From the NCBI GenBank assembly GCA_943327755.2, contig CALPYF020000007.1:67954-131953 (forward strand): 64,000 nucleotides of DNA, in the 5' to 3' direction. This document shows, piece by piece, positions 61,640 to 64,000 of this stretch. Position numbers and translations under genes: made by a program. Every line of letters begins with the position of its first letter. Within the stretch, counting starts at the first letter, position 1. This stretch comes from Deinococcus hopiensis KR-140 (GTDB lineage: Bacteria > Deinococcota > Deinococci > Deinococcales > Deinococcaceae). The notes under the pieces are model-generated. The model was not told the DNA's origin and did not search any database. It was given only the letters and a program-made list of their open reading frames with translations.

Positions 61640-62731
61640 CTACCGGGCGTCAGCGGCTGCCTGCGCCCGGAGCGCCTCGGATTCCCGTTCCACGTGAGCC
61701 TCGAAGGCCTCCCGCTGCGCGGGCGTCAGCGCGTCATCCCAGCCGGGCGTGAACGGATCCCCACCCACCTGCAGGGCGTACCACGCCCGGCGCAGGACGC
61801 CCCAGTGCTGGGCTTCCCGCTGCGCGGCCGCGAAGTCCACGCGGAAGTCCCCGAGCATCCGGGCCAGATCCGCGCTGAAGTTCAGCGGCGCGGGCGGGGC
61901 GATCCCGGCGTGGACGTCCTCTTCGGTCACGAGGGGCCGCGTGATCATGGCGGGCAGCGGCGCCGGCAGGAGCGCGCGGCTCAGCCCGACCGGCACCAGG
62001 TACCGCAGGGTGCCGAAGAGAATCACCAGGGCGCCCAGGCGGCCGTCCGGCAGGAGATGCAGGCTCACGCCGTGCCCCATGCGCCGCAGGGCCTCTGTCG
62101 CGCCGCGGGGCGCGACAATCACCCCAGGGCTGCGGCGCCCCAACACGGCCGCGCGCAGCTCACCCGCGTCCACCTGCGAGAAGGCGGCCGGGCCCAGCAG
62201 CGCCGCGGTGCCCAGGTACGCGATCTTCGCCAGCGCGCGCCGCTGACCCGGCTCCGGGAGTGTCACGTCAAGCTCGACGGGCACCGTCACCGCAGGCGAC
62301 TCCGGGTACGAGAACTGGACTTCGCCCGGTCGGTCACCCGCGGCGCCCACCAGCGATTTCTCGATGTGTTTCTCCTGCCCGACCGCGCCGGTCGCTTCCA
62401 GGGGATCGGCGGAGAAGTCGAAGCCCACCGGCGTGAGGGTGCCTGAGTGGGCGTGGTGCCGGTACCGCACCCCGTCCACCTCGAAGTCGTAGGAGACCAC
62501 GTGGCCCTCCCGGGCGTGGCGGATGTACAGGAGCGACACGATGGGCGTGGCCCACCGCACCAGGTGCGCGTCGATGTCCGAGCCGAGGAGACTGTTGCAG
62601 GCCTTGCACAGGAGGTCCGCCGCAACCCACTGTCCCCCGAGACCGGCGGGGATGATGTGTTCCCGGGAGAGCCGCGCGGGTCCATGTGGCCGAAAGGGCG
62701 TACTGCACAACACGCAGCTGGGCGTCGTCAT
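61640..62731 (-). CDS. HNH endonuclease-domain protein
   Basis: The 363-aa protein has an N-terminal HNH motif: CVLCSTPF, then SREHIIPAGLGG, then LLCKACNSLLGSDID, with the CxxC...EH...CxxCN spacing of the HNH_5 type. A beta-rich middle and a helical C-terminal part (about 150-363) were not recognised. TACCCT seven bases before ATG 62731 suggests a leaderless gene. Such nucleases occur in mobile elements and defence loci. Confidence 0.85.
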   Translation of the reverse strand: MTTPSCVLCSTPFRPHGPARLSREHIIPAGLGGQWVAADLLCKACNSLLGSDIDAHLVRWATPIVSLLYIRHAREGHVVSYDFEVDGVRYRHHAHSGTLTPVGFDFSADPLEATGAVGQEKHIEKSLVGAAGDRPGEVQFSYPESPAVTVPVELDVTLPEPGQRRALAKIAYLGTAALLGPAAFSQVDAGELRAAVLGRRSPGVIVAPRGATEALRRMGHGVSLHLLPDGRLGALVILFGTLRYLVPVGLSRALLPAPLPAMITRPLVTEEDVHAGIAPPAPLNFSADLARMLGDFRVDFAAAQREAQHWGVLRRAWYALQVGGDPFTPGWDDALTPAQREAFEAHVERESEALRAQAAADAR

Positions 62732-62813
62732 GCCGCAGGGTAGCGGAGCGGACAGCGGGAGATCCTGCGCATATGCACGGCGCGGCTGCCCACACTGCTG
62801 GTAGCGTGCGGGC

Positions 62814-63878
62814 ATGACGGGCACCTACCTCCCAGACGACCTCGAAGCCACGTTAAATGCCGCCATCAATCAGGGTGTCGAAGGCAGCAAGCTTGATTTC
62901 AAGCGGGAAATCAGCTTCAAAGGGGAGGCCCTTGGCGAACTTCTGGTCGACATCCTGTCCATCGTGAACACCGATGACGACTATTTCGACGGGGCTGGTT
63001 ACCTGATCATCGGTTTTGACAACGAGCGCGCATTTCACGGACTCCCCGCTGACTTCGACAGGGACAAGTTCAGTGCCAACCTGAATCAACTGCTGAGTAC
63101 GTACGTCTCGCCCCATGTGCCCGTGCGCGTGGTGCATCCCCTGAACTACCAGGAGCAGATCTACGCTGCCATCCAGATTCCCCCGTCCATCCAGCAGCCG
63201 CACATGATGATTCGCCAGGCCGGCCGGGCAAACCCTGGAGACTGGTGGGTGCGGAAGGGAGACACGAAAGCGAAGGCTGGTCCGGAAGACTTTGTGCGTG
63301 TGCTGGGGAAGCAGGTGGCGCGCCACACCCATCCCCTTCAGACGGAGCTGAACGCGCTGCAGGGACTCCACACGAACCTGACTGCACGGTTGGACCAGTT
63401 GCTGATGAGTCAGGCGGTGCACGCCGGGCTGCCGGCGATAGATGCGCCGGGCGTGTCCACGGCAGCAAAAATCCGCGCTGAGTACGGAACGCGCCAGGGG
63501 GCCGTGCTTCAAGCCCTGAACCGAGAAGTGCTGACCTTCGTGCAGGCCTTCAAGCAGTTCGCTGCCACACCGGCAGTGAAGAGCGGGCTCAGCAACGGCC
63601 CCACCTGGATGGCCGCAATCGCAGAGTGTGACGCCCTGACGCGACCCGTCGGTGAGGCGCTGGGTGCCGCCATCTTGCACGGGCAGGGCGAACTCGATCC
63701 CCATGTCGTTACCGCGCTGCAGCGGATTGCGCGCAGTGTCCTGGTCTGGCCCGACTCCGGCACCCTGCGTGACCTGGAGCAGCAGATGCTGGAGCGTCCC
63801 ATGAATCTGCTGCTCTACACCGTGTTCGCGGCGGCGATACGTGTCTCACGCCCTGAAGACCTGTTGCGCAGTAGTTGA
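62814..63878 (+). CDS. Schlafen AlbA_2-domain protein
   Basis: The 354-aa protein begins with an AlbA_2 domain: SKLDFKREISFKGEALGELL, VDILSIVNT, GAGYLIIGFDNERAFHGLP, and WWVRKGDTK at its end. The C-terminal 180 residues are helical. AlbA_2 proteins are linked to nucleic-acid binding in regulators and anti-phage genes. TAGCGT lies about eight bases before the ATG, another leaderless pattern. It diverges from the HNH gene. Confidence 0.85.
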   Translation: MTGTYLPDDLEATLNAAINQGVEGSKLDFKREISFKGEALGELLVDILSIVNTDDDYFDGAGYLIIGFDNERAFHGLPADFDRDKFSANLNQLLSTYVSPHVPVRVVHPLNYQEQIYAAIQIPPSIQQPHMMIRQAGRANPGDWWVRKGDTKAKAGPEDFVRVLGKQVARHTHPLQTELNALQGLHTNLTARLDQLLMSQAVHAGLPAIDAPGVSTAAKIRAEYGTRQGAVLQALNREVLTFVQAFKQFAATPAVKSGLSNGPTWMAAIAECDALTRPVGEALGAAILHGQGELDPHVVTALQRIARSVLVWPDSGTLRDLEQQMLERPMNLLLYTVFAAAIRVSRPEDLLRSS

Positions 63879-63880
63879 AG

Positions 63881-63917
63881 GATCAGTGGGGAGCCGTGAA
63901 TCGGCTCCCCACTGATC
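63881..63917. terminator. Long perfect hairpin after the AlbA_2 gene
   Basis: GATCAGTGGGGAGCCG pairs exactly with CGGCTCCCCACTGATC over a 5-base loop, three bases after the stop. The last 83 bases of the window show no gene. Confidence 0.82.
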
Positions 63918-64000
63918 TGTCCCTGCACTCAGGGTGTGCAGAGGTGGTGGCGGCGTTGCCAACGGAGATTGACGAGCCCAGCGACACACCCCCACATCAC

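Noticed and set aside
1..64000. CRISPR arrays, tRNA and rRNA genes
   Set aside because: No regularly spaced short repeats with unique spacers, no cloverleaf sequences and no rRNA-like blocks were seen by eye.

Overview
The window looks like part of a low-copy, GC-rich plasmid or megaplasmid of a Deinococcus-type bacterium. The reasons are a ParA/ParB/parS partition locus at the left end, a single-chain two-OB-fold SSB-like protein, an SLH plus coiled coil plus beta-barrel envelope protein, and many genes whose start codon sits 6-11 bases after a TAnnnT -10 box, which is the leaderless arrangement common in Deinococcus. No rRNA, tRNA or CRISPR array was seen. The assignment to Deinococcus is inference from these traits, not from a database match.

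Layout. 1-2.45 kb: partition locus, with an unusual ParA carrying two N-terminal Phd/YefM-like domains, ParB, and four 17-bp palindromic parS-type sites in a tandemly duplicated block. 2.5-10.4 kb: lipoprotein, membrane proteins, SSB-like protein, a three-gene unknown operon, a VirB2-like pilin candidate and the SLH/beta-barrel protein. 10.83-15.01 kb: a complete Tn3-family transposon (tnpR, tnpA, a 50-aa passenger) with 38-bp ends and a 5-bp GTGTC target duplication; it splits a lipoprotein gene whose intact paralogue lies at 2.57 kb. 15.6-18.1 kb: a winged-helix, possibly replication-related protein, a membrane protein and a Replication-relaxation-like protein.

18.2-39.8 kb: a type IV secretion/conjugation cluster. 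It holds a VirB1-like transglycosylase, a SpoIIIAA/Ycf45-type ATPase where VirB11 would be expected, a VirD4 coupling protein, an array of five small genes that share a translation leader, a secretin/TraK-like periplasmic protein, VirB10, VirB4, a VirB5/TrbJ-like protein, and a 1396-aa VirB6/TrbL-like protein with seven RYG-type repeats in its tail. No relaxase and no clear VirB8 were found in the window.

39.9-45.1 kb: an unknown 603-aa protein, a lipoprotein, and a HEPN-domain gene coupled to a CoiA-like gene. 45.05-47.27 kb: about 2.2 kb without a convincing gene, with an abrupt switch from G-rich to C-rich on the + strand near 45.72 kb and several hairpins. 47.3-63.9 kb: an accessory region of small unknown and membrane proteins, several driven by copies of one promoter (TTGACA-like, 17-18 bp, GTGGTAAACT) that also lies in front of parA. 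This region also carries nuclease- and defence-type genes: an OLD-type ATPase/TOPRIM nuclease at the end of a three-gene operon facing an Xre-regulator operon across two identical palindromes, two further HEPN-like proteins, an HNH endonuclease and a Schlafen AlbA_2-domain protein. Three genes here look damaged or recoded: an in-frame TGA at 51376, a stop at codon 3 of an HU gene, and the transposon-split lipoprotein.
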